Assembly (NCBI GenBank): GCA_965205535.1
Contig: CBDBHH010000005.1
Location: 2,170,001-2,234,000 of the forward strand
Length of the DNA stretch: 64,000 nt
Direction of reading: 5' to 3'
Source of the DNA: UBA8079 sp965205535
GTDB lineage: Bacteria; Pseudomonadota; Alphaproteobacteria; UBA6615
The notes under the pieces are model-generated. The model ran no database searches, was not told the DNA's origin, and worked only from the letters and a program-made list of their open reading frames with translations. Below, one piece after another: positions 1 through 15,696 of the stretch. The first letter of the stretch is position 1. Each line of letters begins with the position of its first letter. Both the position numbers and the translations under genes were made by a program.

Positions 1-103
1 GGACAGGTTAGGAGCGGTTTCGGTTCGTTTTGGACCGGGGCCAAATTGCAACGGTGCGGTAAGTCGATCTGTTCGGCTCGCGCCAAGTTTGCGGAGACGG
101 TAA
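1..103 (+). promoter_or_regulatory. rplJ 5' leader (possible L10 leader)
   Basis: This untranslated stretch precedes rplJ and has no convincing coding sequence; the end of rplA would be expected just outside the window. In proteobacteria the rplJ leader binds the L10(L12)4 complex, which represses translation of rplJ and rplL. The position fits such a leader, but I cannot fold it reliably, and no promoter close to TTGACA/TATAAT is visible. A GGAG ribosome binding site lies at its 3' end, just before the GTG start of rplJ. Confidence 0.35.
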
Positions 104-622
104 GTGGACCGAGCTAGAAAAGAAGAGCTGGTCACCGAACTCAACCAGTCTTTTGCGGAGGCCGCGCTCGTCGTGGTGACGCAACAGACCGGGCTTACGG
201 TATCGGAGAGTACAGAACTCCGGTCCCAGATGCGTGAGGCAGGTGCCGGTTATAAAGTGACGAAGAACAGGCTCGCAAAACTCGCCCTGGCGGGAACGCC
301 CTATGAACCGATCACCGATCTGTTCTCCGGGCCGACCGCAATTGCGTATTCCGCCGACCCAGTGGCGGCGGCACGCGTGGCAGTCAACTTCGCGAAGGAA
401 AATGACAAACTCACCGTTGTCGGGGGCGCCATGGGCGACACCCTGCTCGATGAGAATGCCGTTGAGGCATTGGCGTCGCTTCCTTCGCTCGACGAGCTGC
501 GCGGCAAGCTGGTGGGCTTGCTGAACGCGCCTGCGACCAAGGTCGCTGGTGTGCTTCAGGCACCCGCCGGACAAATGGCACGTGTCATGGGTGCATACGC
601 AAGTCGGGACGAGGCTGCATAG
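104..622 (+). CDS. rplJ: 50S ribosomal protein L10
   Basis: L10 anchors the L7/L12 dimers to the 23S rRNA stalk base where translation factors bind. The protein has 172 residues, near the usual 165-175. It opens with the typical helix MDRARKEELV, has the L10 core TKNRLAKLAL, and ends in a C-terminal helix that would carry L12 dimers. The start is a GTG preceded by GGAG at the right spacing. rplL follows after 49 bases, the standard pair. The complex probably represses its own translation through the leader upstream, as in other proteobacteria. Confidence 0.97.
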   Translation: MDRARKEELVTELNQSFAEAALVVVTQQTGLTVSESTELRSQMREAGAGYKVTKNRLAKLALAGTPYEPITDLFSGPTAIAYSADPVAAARVAVNFAKENDKLTVVGGAMGDTLLDENAVEALASLPSLDELRGKLVGLLNAPATKVAGVLQAPAGQMARVMGAYASRDEAA

Positions 623-671
623 GCCGGTCTGAACATTCGAAAACAAAAGTCTCTCAAAGTCTCAGGAGTAA

Positions 672-1055
672 ATGAAAATGGCAGATATTGAAAAAATCGC
701 AGAGGATCTCAGCGCTCTCACCGTTCTCGAGGCCGCCGAATTGTCGAAGATGCTCGAGGAAAAATGGGGCGTCAGCGCCGCGGCACCTGTTGCGGTAGCT
801 GCGGGTGCGCCGGCCGGCGATGCCGGTGGCGCTGCTGAGGAACAGACGGAGTTTGACGTCATCCTCGCAGCGGCAGGCGAAAAGAAGATCAACGTGATCA
901 AAGAGGTCCGGACGATTACCGGTCTGGGCCTGAAGGAAGCCAAGGACCTCGTCGAAGGTGCGCCAAAGCCGGTTAAGGAAGGCGTGACCAAGGAAGAGGC
1001 CGATGAGCTGAAGGGCAAGCTGGAAGAAGCGGGCGCGACCGTCGAGCTCAAGTAG
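672..1055 (+). CDS. rplL: 50S ribosomal protein L7/L12
   Basis: L12 is the multicopy stalk protein that recruits and activates EF-Tu, EF-G, IF2 and release factors. The N-terminal dimerisation region (IEKIAEDLSALTVLEAAELS) is followed by an Ala/Gly-rich hinge and a C-terminal domain with the conserved KKINVIKEVR and GLGLKEAKDLVEG segments that contact GTPases. An AGGAG site precedes two in-frame ATG codons, at 672 and 678. The second gives the usual MADIEKI N-terminus with a 10-base spacing and may be the true start (125 instead of 127 residues). Confidence 0.96.
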   Translation: MKMADIEKIAEDLSALTVLEAAELSKMLEEKWGVSAAAPVAVAAGAPAGDAGGAAEEQTEFDVILAAAGEKKINVIKEVRTITGLGLKEAKDLVEGAPKPVKEGVTKEEADELKGKLEEAGATVELK

Positions 1056-1073
1056 CTCGCCAGCAAAGGATTC

Positions 1074-1106
1074 GGCGGTGGCCGGGGTGCAATCCCCGCC
1101 GCCGCC
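1074..1106 (+). other. GC-rich hairpin between rplL and rpoB
   Basis: An imperfect inverted repeat pairs GGCGGTGGCCGGGG with CCCCGCCGCCGCC around a six-base loop. No T-run follows, so it is not a complete intrinsic terminator. In E. coli the rplL-rpoB gap carries a partial terminator and an RNase III site that lower RNA polymerase subunit expression relative to L12. A similar role is inferred here from position only. The rest of the 201-base gap shows no gene and no clear promoter. Confidence 0.4.
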
Positions 1107-1256
1107 GGCATCCTCGGATCGCCGAAGGCCACAAGGGTCCGTGGTCGGCGACGATGCGACGATGCCGGAAGGGCGTAAGCCCGAGTCCGGTCAGTCGAAT
1201 TGGAATGGCCCGATTGGTCGTGTGCATACGCTCACGACAACGAAGAGAGGCAGTTA

Positions 1257-4200
1257 ATGGCGCAGTCGTTCACCGGTCGCAAACGTATCCGTAAAAACTT
1301 TGGACGGATTCTGGAAGTGGCGCCCATGCCGAACCTCATTGAGGTTCAGATGAGTTCCTATGACCAGTTTCTGAACAGCACCACGCTCGAAGGTGAGCGT
1401 GCGGATGTGGGTATAACGGAAGTCTTCAAGTCCGTTTTCCCGATCCGGGATTTCTCGGAAAAGGCACAACTCGAATTCGTTGAATACGAGCTCGAGGAAC
1501 CGAAATACGATGTCGAAGAATGCCAGCAACGCGGCATGACCTTCGCTGCGCCGCTGAAAGTCACGCTGCGTCTTGTCGTCTGGGATGTGGATGAGGATAC
1601 GGGTTCCCGCTCGATCCGCGACATCAAGGAGCAGGACGTCTACATGGGCGACATGCCCCTGATGACGGTCAAGGGGACGTTTGTCATCAATGGCACCGAG
1701 CGCGTCATCGTCTCGCAGATGCACCGTTCACCTGGTGTCTTCTTCGACCATGACCGTGGCAAGAGCCATTCGTCGGGCAAATTCCTGTTTGCCGCTCGGG
1801 TTATTCCCTATCGCGGCTCCTGGCTCGATTTCGAGTTCGACGCCAAGGATATCGTGCACGTCCGGATCGATCGCCGCCGCAAGCTGCCGGTGACGACCTT
1901 CCTGATGGCGCTCGACAGCGCCGCCACGGCGGAACTGCGCGCCCAGCGTGCCGAAGAGGGACGCGAACTGAAGCCGTTCGAAGCCGTTGGAATGTCGCAT
2001 GAGGAAATCCTCGACTATTTTTACGACAAGACAAGCTACTCCCTGACCAAGAATGGCTGGCAGACGCCGCTCGATGCCGAGCGCATGCGTGGCATCAAGC
2101 TGACCCATGATCTCGTCGATGCGAAGACCGGCAAGGTGGTCGCGGAGGCGGAAGCCAAGTTTACACCGCGCGTCGCACGTCAGATCGAAGACGCGAAGGT
2201 GAAGGATATTCTGGTCAGCGGTGATGAGCTGCTCACCCAGTATTTTGCCGAAGACATCATCAACGAAGAAACCGGTGAAGTGCTGTTCGAAGCCGGCGAT
2301 GAGATCACGGAAGAGGTCCTCGAGGCCTTCGAGGAACTCAAGATCAAGGCGTTCACGATCCTGGCGATCGATCATGTCACCGTCGGGCCGTACATCCGCA
2401 ACACGCTCGCGGCCGACAAGAACCGCTCGCGCGAGGATGCGCTGATCGACATTTATCGTGTGATGCGTCCGGGTGAGCCGCCGACGTATGAAACGGCGGA
2501 AAACCTGTTCAAGAGCCTGTTCTTCGACAACGAGCGCTACGACCTCTCGGCGGTCGGGCGCGTGAAGATGAACGCACGTCTTGAGCTCGAATGCCCCGAC
2601 ACCGTCCGTGTCCTGCGCAAGGACGACGTGCTCCAGATCATCAAGCTGATGGTCGGTATGAAGGACGGTCAGGGCGAGATCGACGATATCGATCATCTTG
2701 GTAACCGTCGTGTTCGCTCGGTTGGCGAGCTGATGGAGAATCAGTATCGCATCGGTCTGCTGCGCATGGAGCGGGCGATCCGCGAGCGCATGTCGACGGT
2801 CGCAATTGACAGTGTCATGCCGCATGATCTGATCAACGCCAAGCCGGCTGCCGCCGCGGTGCGTGAGTTCTTCGGCTCGTCGCAGCTGAGCCAGTTTATG
2901 GACCAGACCAATCCGTTGTCTGAAATCACGCATAAGCGACGCCTGTCGGCGCTCGGACCGGGCGGTCTTACGCGCGAACGTGCGGGCTTCGAAGTGCGCG
3001 ACGTGCATCCGACCCATTATGGCCGGATCTGCCCGATTGAGACGCCGGAAGGCCCGAACATCGGTCTGATTAACTCGCTCGCGACCTATGCGCGGGTAAA
3101 CAAGTATGGCTTCATCGAGACGCCGTATCGCGAAGTTAAAGACGGCAAGGTGACCGATGAGGTCGTCTATCTGTCAGCGATGGAAGAGGGGCGCTATACG
3201 ATTGCCCAGGCTAACTCGGCGATCGACAAGAACAGCAAGTTCGCTGATGAGTTGGTCAGCTGTCGCCAGGGTAGTGACTACCTCATGGCGTTGCCCTCGG
3301 ATGTCGACTACATGGACGTGTCGCCCAAGCAGCTTGTTTCCGTTGCCTCGGCGCTCATTCCGTTCCTCGAGAACGATGACGCGAACCGTGCGCTGATGGG
3401 TTCGAACATGATGCGCCAGGCGGTCCCGCTGATTCAGACCGAGGCCCCGCTGGTGGGCACCGGGATGGAAGAGACGGTGGCGCGGGATTCGGGTGTGGCT
3501 ATTGTCGCACGCCGGTCGGGCATCATTGATCAGGTCGATGCGACGCGCATCGTGATCCGGGCGACCGGTGACGTGGGCGGCGGTGACACCGGCGTCGACA
3601 TTTACAACCTGCTCAAGTTCCAGCGGTCCAACCAGAACACCTCGATTACCCAGCGTCCGCTGGTGAAGGTTGGTGATCTGGTCGAGAAGGGGGACATCGT
3701 TGCTGACGGTCCGTCCACCGACCTCGGTGAGCTGGCACTCGGCAAGAACGTGCTTTGCGCGTTCATGCCGTGGAATGGCTACAACTTCGAAGATTCAATC
3801 CTGATCTCCGAACGTATTGTGCGTGATGACGTTTTCACCTCGATCCATATCGCGGAATTCGAGATCATGGCCCGCGATACGAAGCTGGGTCAGGAAGAGA
3901 TCACGCGCGACATTCCGAATGTCGGTGAAGAAGCTCTGAAGAATCTCGATGAGGCCGGCATCGTTTATATCGGTGCCGAGGTGAACGCGAGCGATATCCT
4001 CGTCGGCAAGGTGACGCCGAAGGGTGAATCGCCGATGACGCCGGAAGAGAAGCTGTTGCGCGCGATCTTCGGCGAAAAGGCCGCAGACGTTCGTGACACT
4101 TCACTGAAGGTGCCGCCGGGTGTGACCGGAACGGTCGTCGAAGTGCGGGTGTTCTCGCGCCGCGGTGTCGACAAGGACGAACGCGCCCTGTCGATCGAGC

Positions 4201-5426
4201 GGGCCGAAATCGAACGCCTTGCCAAGGATCGTGATGACGAGAAAGCGATCCTGGAGCGCAGCTTCTACAGCCGCCTGAAGGAGCTGTTGCTCAACCAGAC
4301 GGCCGTGAAGGGTCCCAAGGGCATCGAGGGCGAAGTCAAGGTGACCGACAAGGTCCTCGGCGATTTCACCCCGGGTCAGTGGCGCCAGCTCGTCGTCAAG
4401 AACGACAGCCGGATGTCCGAGATCGAGGCCATCCAGAACAGCTTCGATGAAGCGGTTCAGGCGCTCGAGGCCCGGTTCGAAAACAAGGTCGACAAGCTTC
4501 AGCGCGGTGACGAATTGCCGCCGGGTGTCATGAAGCTGGTCAAGGTCTTCGTCGCGGTGAAGCGCAAGCTGCAGCCGGGCGACAAGATGGCCGGCCGCCA
4601 TGGCAACAAGGGTGTGATCTCTCGCATCATGCCGATGGAAGACATGCCCTATCTGGACGACGGGACTCCGGTCGATATCGTCTTGAACCCGCTGGGTGTG
4701 CCATCGCGTATGAATGTCGGGCAGATTCTCGAGACCCATCTCGGTTGGGCCACGCGTGGCATCGGGCATCAGATCGGCGCGATCATGAGTTCCCTCGATG
4801 AAAACGGGAAGTCTGCCGAAATTCGCAAGAAGCTGGCCGAGGTCTACGGCAAGGAGACGTCTGACGAGGACATCGATTCAATGTCCGATGATGCCGTCTC
4901 GGAACTGGCCGGCAACCTGCGCAAGGGCGTGCCGATCGCGACGCCGGTGTTCGACGGTGCGACCGAAACGGAAATCAACGAGCATCTTGAGATGGCGGGG
5001 CTCGACGTTTCGGGCCAGGTACAGCTGGTCGATGGCCGTACCGGTGAATCTTTCGAGCGGTCGGTTACGGTGGGCTACATCTATATGCTGAAGCTGCACC
5101 ATCTGGTCGACGACAAGATCCACGCCCGTTCGATTGGCCCGTACAGTCTGGTCACCCAGCAGCCGTTGGGTGGTAAGGCGCAGTTCGGTGGTCAGCGCTT
5201 CGGCGAAATGGAGGTCTGGGCGCTCGAAGCGTACGGCGCCGCCTACACGCTGCAGGAAATGCTGACGGTCAAGTCGGATGACAAGGCCGGACGTACCAAG
5301 GTGTATGAATCCATCGTCCGTGGTGATGATAATTTCGAAGCGGGAATTCCGGAATCCTTCAACGTCCTCGTGAAGGAACTCCGCTCGCTCGGACTCGACG
5401 TTCAGCTAAATCAGTCGACCCGATAG
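1257..5426 (+). CDS. rpoB: DNA-directed RNA polymerase beta subunit
   Basis: RpoB forms one pincer and part of the active centre of RNA polymerase. I take the ATG at 1257 (MAQSFTGRKR, preceded by GAGAGG) rather than an in-frame TTG at 1200; this gives 1389 residues, slightly longer than E. coli (1342). The rifampicin pocket runs from G540, with D549, H559 and S564 at the positions of E. coli D516, H526 and S531, all wild type. The conserved GDKMAGRHGNKGV block and the C-terminal switch/clamp region are intact. It lies between rplL and rpoC in the standard operon. Confidence 0.98.
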   Translation: MAQSFTGRKRIRKNFGRILEVAPMPNLIEVQMSSYDQFLNSTTLEGERADVGITEVFKSVFPIRDFSEKAQLEFVEYELEEPKYDVEECQQRGMTFAAPLKVTLRLVVWDVDEDTGSRSIRDIKEQDVYMGDMPLMTVKGTFVINGTERVIVSQMHRSPGVFFDHDRGKSHSSGKFLFAARVIPYRGSWLDFEFDAKDIVHVRIDRRRKLPVTTFLMALDSAATAELRAQRAEEGRELKPFEAVGMSHEEILDYFYDKTSYSLTKNGWQTPLDAERMRGIKLTHDLVDAKTGKVVAEAEAKFTPRVARQIEDAKVKDILVSGDELLTQYFAEDIINEETGEVLFEAGDEITEEVLEAFEELKIKAFTILAIDHVTVGPYIRNTLAADKNRSREDALIDIYRVMRPGEPPTYETAENLFKSLFFDNERYDLSAVGRVKMNARLELECPDTVRVLRKDDVLQIIKLMVGMKDGQGEIDDIDHLGNRRVRSVGELMENQYRIGLLRMERAIRERMSTVAIDSVMPHDLINAKPAAAAVREFFGSSQLSQFMDQTNPLSEITHKRRLSALGPGGLTRERAGFEVRDVHPTHYGRICPIETPEGPNIGLINSLATYARVNKYGFIETPYREVKDGKVTDEVVYLSAMEEGRYTIAQANSAIDKNSKFADELVSCRQGSDYLMALPSDVDYMDVSPKQLVSVASALIPFLENDDANRALMGSNMMRQAVPLIQTEAPLVGTGMEETVARDSGVAIVARRSGIIDQVDATRIVIRATGDVGGGDTGVDIYNLLKFQRSNQNTSITQRPLVKVGDLVEKGDIVADGPSTDLGELALGKNVLCAFMPWNGYNFEDSILISERIVRDDVFTSIHIAEFEIMARDTKLGQEEITRDIPNVGEEALKNLDEAGIVYIGAEVNASDILVGKVTPKGESPMTPEEKLLRAIFGEKAADVRDTSLKVPPGVTGTVVEVRVFSRRGVDKDERALSIERAEIERLAKDRDDEKAILERSFYSRLKELLLNQTAVKGPKGIEGEVKVTDKVLGDFTPGQWRQLVVKNDSRMSEIEAIQNSFDEAVQALEARFENKVDKLQRGDELPPGVMKLVKVFVAVKRKLQPGDKMAGRHGNKGVISRIMPMEDMPYLDDGTPVDIVLNPLGVPSRMNVGQILETHLGWATRGIGHQIGAIMSSLDENGKSAEIRKKLAEVYGKETSDEDIDSMSDDAVSELAGNLRKGVPIATPVFDGATETEINEHLEMAGLDVSGQVQLVDGRTGESFERSVTVGYIYMLKLHHLVDDKIHARSIGPYSLVTQQPLGGKAQFGGQRFGEMEVWALEAYGAAYTLQEMLTVKSDDKAGRTKVYESIVRGDDNFEAGIPESFNVLVKELRSLGLDVQLNQSTR

Positions 5427-5479
5427 TCGGCCGGCTGCATGACCCTGAAACAGAGAAACCCCCTACCGGGAGCAATTAC

Positions 5480-9838
<4,359 letters not shown>

Positions 9839-9864
9839 CGCCGTCTCCGACAGGCTGAATGTGG

Positions 9865-9903
9865 CGCGCCGCCCCGGATTATTTCGGGGCGGCGCGTTTC
9901 GTT
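9865..9903 (+). terminator. Intrinsic terminator after rpoC
   Basis: A perfect 12-bp stem pairs CGCGCCGCCCCG with CGGGGCGGCGCG around an eight-base loop and is followed by TTTCGTT. It closes the rplJL-rpoBC transcription unit. The T-tract is short, so some read-through into the str genes is possible. Confidence 0.8.
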
Positions 9904-10024
9904 GGGCGATGGGCCAATTTGGCTAATAATCTTTCGCTAAAGGCCATTGTTGCTGACTGATTATTGCTCTGTGGGCGAGCGCAGAGACGGCCCGCAACTG
10001 CCCGATTTTTATGGTTTTTCGGTG

Positions 10025-10053
10025 TTGACGGCCATAGGGCTCGTAAGTAGTAT
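10025..10053 (+). promoter_or_regulatory. Promoter of the rpsL-rpsG-fusA-tuf operon
   Basis: TTGACG (10025-10030) and TAGTAT (10048-10053) are separated by 17 bases, a good housekeeping sigma-factor promoter with the TTGAC core favoured in alphaproteobacteria. Transcription would start near 10060 and leave a leader of about 180 bases before rpsL. The rest of the 9,904-10,241 gap holds no gene; it is AT-richer upstream of the promoter, which could act as an UP-like element. Confidence 0.65.
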
Positions 10054-10160
10054 CCGCGCGCCTAATCGGGGCTGGTCGTAGACCTGCGCAGTCTAAACAC
10101 TGCCCCTGGCAATACGAACCATATGCGCGAACGCTTACGAGCTAGCGAAAATTGCTCGCA

Positions 10161-10183
10161 GGGACAGAAACGTTTTCTGTCCC
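10161..10183 (+). promoter_or_regulatory. Leader hairpin upstream of rpsL
   Basis: GGGACAGAAA pairs perfectly with TTTCTGTCCC around a three-base loop, 58 bases before the rpsL start and inside the predicted leader. A T-rich but broken stretch follows. It could be an attenuator, an RNA-protein binding site for operon autoregulation, or an mRNA stabilising element. In E. coli, S7 regulates the str operon from a different site (the rpsL-rpsG junction), so any role for this hairpin is inference. Confidence 0.4.
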
Positions 10184-10241
10184 GAGTTTGCTTTGTGCAG
10201 ATGGTTGCAGAAAACGTAACGGGAAGAACTAAGGAAGCCAC

Positions 10242-10613
10242 ATGCCGACGATCAATCAGTTGATCCGCAAGCCACGCAAGGCACCGATCAAGCGGAACAA
10301 GGTTCCCGCCCTGGAGGCATGCCCGCAAAAGCGTGGTGTTTGCACGCGTGTCTACACAACCACGCCGAAGAAGCCGAACTCGGCCCTGCGAAAGGTCGCG
10401 CGTGTGCGCTTGACCAACGGGTTCGAAGTCACGAGCTACATCCCCGGTGAGGGCCACAATCTTCAGGAACATTCGGTGGTTATGATCCGCGGCGGTCGCG
10501 TCAAGGATCTTCCCGGTGTTCGCTATCACATCATTCGCGGCACTCTGGATACCCAGGGTGTTTCTGACCGCCGCCAGCGCCGTTCGAAGTACGGCGCGAA
10601 GCGGCCCAAGTAA
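10242..10613 (+). CDS. rpsL: 30S ribosomal protein S12
   Basis: S12 lies at the decoding centre and shapes translational accuracy. At 123 residues it has the exact family length. The loops that set streptomycin response are wild type: TTTPKKPNSALRK with K43, and GGRVKDLPG with K88 and P91, so no rpsL-type streptomycin resistance is encoded. D89 is the residue that RimO methylthiolates in E. coli. It is the first gene of the str operon, with rpsG 15 bases downstream. Confidence 0.98.
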   Translation: MPTINQLIRKPRKAPIKRNKVPALEACPQKRGVCTRVYTTTPKKPNSALRKVARVRLTNGFEVTSYIPGEGHNLQEHSVVMIRGGRVKDLPGVRYHIIRGTLDTQGVSDRRQRRSKYGAKRPK

Positions 10614-10628
10614 GCAAGGTCCAGATAT

Positions 10629-11099
10629 ATGTCCCGCCGTCGCCGCGCAGAAAAACGAGAAATCCTTCCCGATCCCAAGTTTGGTGATCTGGTCGTCAGC
10701 AAGTTCACCAACAGCGTCATGCTGGATGGCAAGAAATCCATTGCCGAGCGCATTGTTTATGCCGCGCTCGACGATATTGCCTCCAAACGCGGCAGCGATC
10801 CGGTCCGGACGTTCCATGAGGCGCTGGAAAACATCAAGCCGCAGCTCGAAGTCCGCTCGCGGCGCGTCGGCGGTGCCACCTATCAGGTGCCGGTTGAAGT
10901 TCGTTCCGAGCGCGCCCAGGCGTTGGCATTTCGCTGGCTGATCCAGGCGGCGCGTGGACGGCCCGAAAACACCATGGAAGAGCGTCTGTCGCGCGAATTG
11001 CAAGACGCGGCTGAAAATCGCGGAAACGCGGTTAAAAAACGCGAAGACACCCATCGGATGGCAGAGGCCAACAAGGCCTTCTCCCATTACCGTTGGTAG
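10629..11099 (+). CDS. rpsG: 30S ribosomal protein S7
   Basis: S7 nucleates assembly of the 30S head and lines the E-site tRNA exit channel. The 156-residue protein begins MSRRRRAEKR and contains the family segments KFTNSVMLDGKKS and RRVGGATYQVPVEV; it ends in the helix that carries HRMAEANKAFSHYRW. In E. coli free S7 represses the str operon by binding between rpsL and rpsG. That gap is only 15 bases here, so any such site would have to extend into the coding sequences. Confidence 0.97.
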   Translation: MSRRRRAEKREILPDPKFGDLVVSKFTNSVMLDGKKSIAERIVYAALDDIASKRGSDPVRTFHEALENIKPQLEVRSRRVGGATYQVPVEVRSERAQALAFRWLIQAARGRPENTMEERLSRELQDAAENRGNAVKKREDTHRMAEANKAFSHYRW

Positions 11100-11134
11100 C
11101 CTTCTAGCGAACGACCGAACGAAAGAATCCAGAC

Positions 11135-13216
<2,082 letters not shown>

Positions 13217-13234
13217 CGCCGAAGCAGAATTTTT

Positions 13235-13262
13235 TACCGCCGCAGACTTGTGGACGGCGGTA
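13235..13262 (+). other. Hairpin in the fusA-tuf gap
   Basis: TACCGCCG pairs with CGGCGGTA around a 12-base loop just upstream of the tuf ribosome binding site. No T-run follows, so termination is unlikely. It could mark an RNA processing site or limit ribosome read-through from fusA; both are inference from position. Confidence 0.3.
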
Positions 13263-13280
13263 TCAGACGGAGACTGAGTG

Positions 13281-14471
<1,191 letters not shown>

Positions 14472-14481
14472 GCATACAACG

Positions 14482-14516
14482 GATCGGCGGTTTCTCCGGA
14501 AATCGCCGATCGTTTT
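14482..14516 (+). terminator. Terminator-like hairpin between tuf and rpsJ
   Basis: GATCGGCGGTTT pairs with AAATCGCCGATC (one G-U pair) around a six-base loop and runs into GTTTT. This has all the parts of an intrinsic terminator, yet it ends only 14 bases before the rpsJ start, with no room for a promoter in between. It therefore either terminates str transcripts partially or acts as an attenuator for the S10 block. Confidence 0.65.
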
Positions 14517-14530
14517 AACGGGACACCGAA

Positions 14531-14839
14531 ATGGACAGTCAACATATACGGATCCGGCTTAAGGCCTTTGATCACCGCGTGCTCGACCAGTCGGCGAAAG
14601 AGATCGTCGGCACGGCCAAGCGGACCGGTGCAGAGGTTCGGGGTCCCATCCCTTTGCCGACACGAATTGAGAAATTTACGGTTCTTCGTTCGCCGCACGT
14701 CAATAAGAAGGCGCGTGAGCAGTTCGAGATTCGTACCCACAAACGTCTGCTCGACATTATCGACCCGACGCCACAAACGGTTGATGCGCTTATGAAGCTC
14801 GACCTGGCGGCGGGTGTCGACGTGGAAATCAAGCTTTAA
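14531..14839 (+). CDS. rpsJ: 30S ribosomal protein S10
   Basis: S10 is a 30S head protein that also pairs with NusB in antitermination complexes. It has 102 residues, close to the usual 103, and contains IRIRLKAFDH-type N-terminal sequence, the tRNA-side loop GPIPLPTRIEKFTVLRSPH, and the C-terminal VDVEIKL. It opens the S10 gene block and sits 14 bases behind the terminator-like hairpin. The ribosome binding site is weak (GGGACA), which fits possible control at this point. Confidence 0.97.
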   Translation: MDSQHIRIRLKAFDHRVLDQSAKEIVGTAKRTGAEVRGPIPLPTRIEKFTVLRSPHVNKKAREQFEIRTHKRLLDIIDPTPQTVDALMKLDLAAGVDVEIKL

Positions 14840-14848
14840 GGGGCCGAG

Positions 14849-15691
14849 ATGCGTACCGGCATCATTGCACAGAAACTGGGTATGACCCGCGTCTTTGACG
14901 ACGGCGGCAATCACATCCCGGTCACGGTTTTGAAGGTCGACGGCTGTGACGTCGTTGATCAACGCACCATGGAACGCGACGGATATACGGCCCTTCAGGT
15001 CGGAACCGGCAGCGCGAAACCCAAACGTGTCGGCAAGGCCATGCGTGGCCACTTCGCCAAGGCGAAAGTGGAGCCACGGCGCAAGGTTACGGAATTCCGT
15101 GTCGCCGAAGATGCGTTGGTCGATATCGGCTCGCGGATTCCGGTCGATCACTTCGTCTCGGGTCAGTTTATCGACGTCACGGGCACGTCGATCGGTAAGG
15201 GCTTCGCCGGTGCGATCAAGCGCCATAACTTTGGCGGTTTGCGCGCGACCCATGGTGTTTCGATCTCGCATCGCAGTCACGGTTCCACGGGACAGTGCCA
15301 GGACCCGGGCAAGGTCTTCAAAGGCAAGAAGATGGCCGGTCACATGGGTGCGACCCGGGTGACAACCCAGAATCTTCGTGTCGTAACCACCGACACGGAT
15401 GAGGGCCTGATCCTCGTCGAGGGCGCGGTACCGGGGTCCAAGGGCGGTTACGTCCTGGTGCGCGACGCGATCAAAAAGACGCTTCCCGATGATGCGCCTT
15501 ACCCGACGGTTGCAGCAGATGCGCCGGTCGAAGAGGTCGCGGAAGATGCAGCGCCGGCCGAAGAGGCTGTCGAGGACGTCGCTGAAGATGCGGCACCCGC
15601 CGAAGATGCGGCACCCGCCGAGACGCCTGCTGAAGACAATGCCGACAGCGCCGACGATGCCGCTTCGGACACTCCGGAATCGAAGGACTGA
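14849..15691 (+). CDS. rplC: 50S ribosomal protein L3 with acidic C-terminal tail
   Basis: L3 is an early 50S assembly protein that reaches the peptidyl transferase centre. The conserved core covers residues 1 to about 215, with MRTGIIAQKLGMTRVF at the start and the GATRVTTQNL loop. A further 65 residues rich in Ala, Glu, Asp and Pro follow, giving 280 instead of about 210 residues. The tail encodes repeated AEDAAPAE-like units and includes two identical 18-base DNA repeats. The tail is absent from E. coli L3; it is probably disordered and exposed, and its role is unknown. Confidence 0.96.
   Translation: MRTGIIAQKLGMTRVFDDGGNHIPVTVLKVDGCDVVDQRTMERDGYTALQVGTGSAKPKRVGKAMRGHFAKAKVEPRRKVTEFRVAEDALVDIGSRIPVDHFVSGQFIDVTGTSIGKGFAGAIKRHNFGGLRATHGVSISHRSHGSTGQCQDPGKVFKGKKMAGHMGATRVTTQNLRVVTTDTDEGLILVEGAVPGSKGGYVLVRDAIKKTLPDDAPYPTVAADAPVEEVAEDAAPAEEAVEDVAEDAAPAEDAAPAETPAEDNADSADDAASDTPESKD
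15584..15619 (+). repeat. Tandem 18-base repeat within rplC
   Basis: GAAGATGCGGCACCCGCC occurs twice in direct, gap-free succession and encodes EDAAPAEDAAPA in the acidic tail of L3. Being in frame and perfect, it could expand or contract by slippage without breaking the gene. Confidence 0.85.
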
Positions 15692-15696
15692 CCCGC

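Noticed and set aside
1728..3017. Long minus-strand reading frame opposite rpoB
   Set aside because: It is a shadow of the strongly conserved rpoB frame with no start signal or protein similarity.
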